In this document: piece by piece, positions 61,747 to 64,000 of the stretch
How positions within the stretch are numbered: position 1 is the stretch's first letter
Layout of the letters: each line of letters opens with the position of its first letter
Origin: CAZGRP01 sp964527995
GTDB lineage: Bacteria; Zhuqueibacterota; Zhuqueibacteria; Oceanimicrobiales; CAZGRP01
NCBI GenBank assembly: GCA_964527995.1
Contig: CAZGRP010000001.1
Span: forward strand, 152,086-216,085
Length of the DNA: 64,000 nucleotides
Reading direction: 5' to 3'
The notes under the pieces: generated by a model
Databases searched by the model: none
Told to the model about the DNA's origin: nothing
What the model saw: only the letters and a program-made list of their open reading frames with translations
Program-made: the position numbers and the translations under genes

Positions 61747-63841
61747 AGAGATTTTCCGTCACTTCCCGTTTGCTCTGCAACTGCTGTTCTACCTGATCGC
61801 CACGGGGGCCGGCCTGGTTTTTCTGTACGGCTTCTATCGCCGCATCCGGAAGTACCGCTGCGGCCGCCCGGTGCGGCGTTTGGACCACCTCGGCGCGCGC
61901 CTTCGCCGGGCTGCCGCCATCATCGCCAAGAATTCCACCGTGTGGCATCGCGATCCGTACGCCGGGCTGTCGCACACCTTCATCTTCTGGGGATTCGTGG
62001 TCTTGTTCATCGGCACGGTCATCGTTTTCATCGACCACGACATTGTCCGCTTCGTCGGCCTCCATCTGCTGCAGGGGACCTTCTACCTGGGATTTTCCGT
62101 GGTCCTCGACATCTTCGGGGCGATCTTCCTCGTCGGGCTGCTGCTGATGATGCTGCGCCGCAGTTTCCGGCGGCTGCCACAGCTCGACTACAAACGCGCC
62201 GATCCGCGCAATGGCCGGTACGACCGCTCGGGCTACCAGTGGGACGACCGCATCTTCCTCGGCTTGCTCTTTCTGATCGGCTTGACAGGCTTTCTGATCG
62301 AGGGGTTCCGCATCGCCGCCGACCGCCCGGCGTTCGAGGTCTGGTCCCCTGTCGGATGGGCCCTGGCGGATCTATCCGACGCGCTGCGGCTGACGGCGGC
62401 GGCGAACCAGTGGCACCTGGGCTTTTGGTGGGTCCATGCCGTCCTGGTGATGGTGTTCATCGCCTATGTTCCCTTTTCGAAAGCCATGCACATGTTGGTG
62501 GACATGGTCAACCTGGTATTCACCGACGACCTGGCTGCCCGCCGGCTGCCGGCGCTGACCGCCGCCTCCGACGGCGAAGAGCCCGACAGCATCGGCTACA
62601 GAAAACTGCTCGACTTCACCTGGAAGGAGTTGCTGGATCTGGATGCCTGCACCAGGTGCGGCCGCTGTCACGTGGCCTGCCCTGCCAATGCCGCTGGCAC
62701 GACGCTGTCGCCGCGCGACCTGATTCTGGATTTGCGCACCTATGCTGATTCGACGATCGGTGTTTCCGAGTGGTTCAGGCAGAAGTTCGGCCCGCAGTCA
62801 CGCTGGCCCGCGAACGGGAACGGCGATGTCGATGTCGCCAAGGACCTCATCGGCCCGAAGACGCTCTGGGCCTGCACCGCCTGCATGGCCTGTATCGAGG
62901 CCTGCCCGGTGGGGATCGAGCACCTTACTCACATCGTCCAGATGCGCCGCCATCTGGTTGACGAAGGCATCATGGACGACAACCTGCAGACTGCGCTGAT
63001 GAACCTTGGCGACTATGGCAACTCCTTTGGCCAGCCGGAGCGTGGCCGCGGCAAGTGGACCCAGGGATTGCCCTTCAAGGTGAAGGACGCCCGCAAGGAG
63101 CCGGTCGACTATCTCTGGTATGTCGGCGACTATGCGTCGTTCGATCCCCGCCTGCAAGAGATCTCGCGCGCCGTGGCGCGGGTGCTGCATCGCGCCGGCG
63201 TGGATTTCGGGATTCTGTACGAGGGGGAAAAGAACTCGGGCAACGATGTCCGCCGCGTCGGGGAGGAGGGCCTGTTCGAGATGCTGGTGGAGGACAACGT
63301 GGCCACGCTGAAGCGGGCGAAGTTTAAGGAGATTTTCACCACTGACCCGCACACGCTCAATACCCTGCGCCACGAGTACCGGGAATTCGGGGCCGACTAC
63401 ACGGTGCACCACCACACTGCTTTGCTGTCTCTGCTCATCGACGAGGGGAAGCTGAAGTTCTCCAGGAGGCTCGGCTACAGAGTCACCTATCACGATCCGT
63501 GCTATCTGGCGCGCTACAACCGCGAGACCGACGCCCCCCGGCGGGTGATGGAGGCCCTGGGGCTGGAGCTGCTGGAGATGCCCAGGTGCCGCGCCAACAC
63601 CTTCTGCTGCGGAGCCGGCGGCGGCCGCATCTGGATGGACGACTCCGACATGCGGGAGCGCCCCAGCGAGATGCGCATCAAGGAAGCCCTCTCCCTCGAC
63701 GGCGTGCAGCTGTTCATCACCGCCTGTCCCAAGGACTACACCATGTATACCGATGCCGTCAAAACCTCCGGGAACGAAGGCAAGATCGTAGTGAGGGATA
63801 TTGTTGAGTTGGTGGAGGAAGCGATGGCGGAAGAGGCGTGA
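61727..63841 (+). CDS. Membrane Fe-S oxidoreductase (EtfAB:menaquinone oxidoreductase-like, HdrDE fusion)
   Basis: A 704-residue inner-membrane protein. About five helices (residues 15-265) form an HdrE/NarI-like cytochrome-b domain with candidate heme His in AGLSHTFIFWGF, FWWVHAVLV and SKAMHMLVD. It then has two [4Fe-4S] motifs, CTRCGRCHVACPANAAG near 308 and CTACMACIEACPVGIEH near 384, and an HdrD-like region with one intact CCG domain (YHDPCYLARYN near 588, FCCGAGGGRIW near 628). The first CCG domain has lost its Cys: VGDYASFDP and GEKNSGNDV replace cysteine-bearing motifs. It should take electrons from EtfAB and reduce menaquinone. AGGGAGGGAGC precedes ATG 61727. Confidence 0.88.
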   Translation: MPEVPTREIFRHFPFALQLLFYLIATGAGLVFLYGFYRRIRKYRCGRPVRRLDHLGARLRRAAAIIAKNSTVWHRDPYAGLSHTFIFWGFVVLFIGTVIVFIDHDIVRFVGLHLLQGTFYLGFSVVLDIFGAIFLVGLLLMMLRRSFRRLPQLDYKRADPRNGRYDRSGYQWDDRIFLGLLFLIGLTGFLIEGFRIAADRPAFEVWSPVGWALADLSDALRLTAAANQWHLGFWWVHAVLVMVFIAYVPFSKAMHMLVDMVNLVFTDDLAARRLPALTAASDGEEPDSIGYRKLLDFTWKELLDLDACTRCGRCHVACPANAAGTTLSPRDLILDLRTYADSTIGVSEWFRQKFGPQSRWPANGNGDVDVAKDLIGPKTLWACTACMACIEACPVGIEHLTHIVQMRRHLVDEGIMDDNLQTALMNLGDYGNSFGQPERGRGKWTQGLPFKVKDARKEPVDYLWYVGDYASFDPRLQEISRAVARVLHRAGVDFGILYEGEKNSGNDVRRVGEEGLFEMLVEDNVATLKRAKFKEIFTTDPHTLNTLRHEYREFGADYTVHHHTALLSLLIDEGKLKFSRRLGYRVTYHDPCYLARYNRETDAPRRVMEALGLELLEMPRCRANTFCCGAGGGRIWMDDSDMRERPSEMRIKEALSLDGVQLFITACPKDYTMYTDAVKTSGNEGKIVVRDIVELVEEAMAEEA

Positions 63842-64000
63842 GGCCACTTGATTGACCTGGATTTTGGGGATTGAGGGATTGGCTTGATGGCGGTGGCTTT
63901 TTTTCAAGGCAAGTAGGAGATGATGGGGGGTCTGGGTCTCAGACGGGTTCCTGGCTCCTCATGGGAATCCTTGAATCAAACAAGGGCTTGAACCTTGATT

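Overview
The window is about 60% GC and gene-dense. It uses ordinary bacterial signals: sigma70-like promoters of the form TTGACT-N17-TATATT, Shine-Dalgarno sites and hairpin-T terminators. Several secreted proteins end in a C-terminal tail containing a YPNPFN motif, and there is a PorV-like outer-membrane protein and a TonB-dependent receptor. Together these point to a type IX secretion (T9SS) user of the Fibrobacterota-Chlorobiota-Bacteroidota superphylum, probably an uncultured lineage of the Calditrichota/KSB1 kind. A run of 100 N bases flanked by identical 55-base ends shows that this is a scaffolded draft, probably a metagenome bin.

Region 1 (1-14,977, all minus strand) is a carbohydrate locus. 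It holds a sugar ABC importer (binding protein and two permeases, no ATPase), a HAD phosphatase, a glycosidase-like TIM barrel, two PfkB sugar kinases, a small lipoprotein, a secreted GH18-like protein with a T9SS tail, a macrodomain protein, an unknown one-helix membrane protein, a dihydroorotate-dehydrogenase-like protein and a secreted Asp-box propeller. A good promoter precedes the propeller gene, and most later genes follow closely or overlap.

Region 2 (15,054-23,999) is housekeeping: tRNA-Met(CAT), a GlmU-like nucleotidyltransferase, tilS, hpt, ftsH, a TPR membrane protein, folP and cdaA (c-di-AMP synthase), followed by a possible Trp/Arg-rich micropeptide. Region 3 (24,036-39,695) is cell-envelope: an outer-membrane protein, two large FG-GAP/T9SS cargo proteins read leftward, and, from a divergent promoter pair, a TonB-dependent receptor, a 1097-residue secreted protein, a PorV-like protein and another FG-GAP/T9SS cargo.

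Region 4 (39,791-48,383) holds prfB with its programmed +1 frameshift, alr, an inserted toxin-antitoxin-like pair bounded by 41-base direct repeats, lysS, a TrpB2-type synthase, a DJ-1/PfpI protein lacking the nucleophile Cys, and a FetAB-type transporter.

Region 5 (48,454-63,841, all plus strand) is the most interesting part: a complete sulfur-oxidising heterodisulfide-reductase-like (sHdr) locus. In order it has a decayed TusA, TusA, a DsrE-family protein, a lipoate-protein ligase, an unknown 87-residue protein, a second DsrE-family protein, the lipoate-binding carrier LbpA, HdrC1, HdrB1, HdrA, the conserved hypothetical protein of these loci, an HdrC2-HdrB2 fusion, EtfB, EtfA, a possible 40-residue peptide, an M28-like lipoprotein and a membrane Fe-S oxidoreductase. 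The likely flow is: TusA/DsrE pass sulfane sulfur to lipoyl-LbpA, the sHdr complex oxidises it, and electrons go through EtfAB to the membrane oxidoreductase and menaquinone. sHdr-LbpA systems are known, including a cluster type with etfAB and a membrane oxidoreductase. What looks new here is the host lineage, the decayed TusA, the small extra genes and the coupled peptidase.
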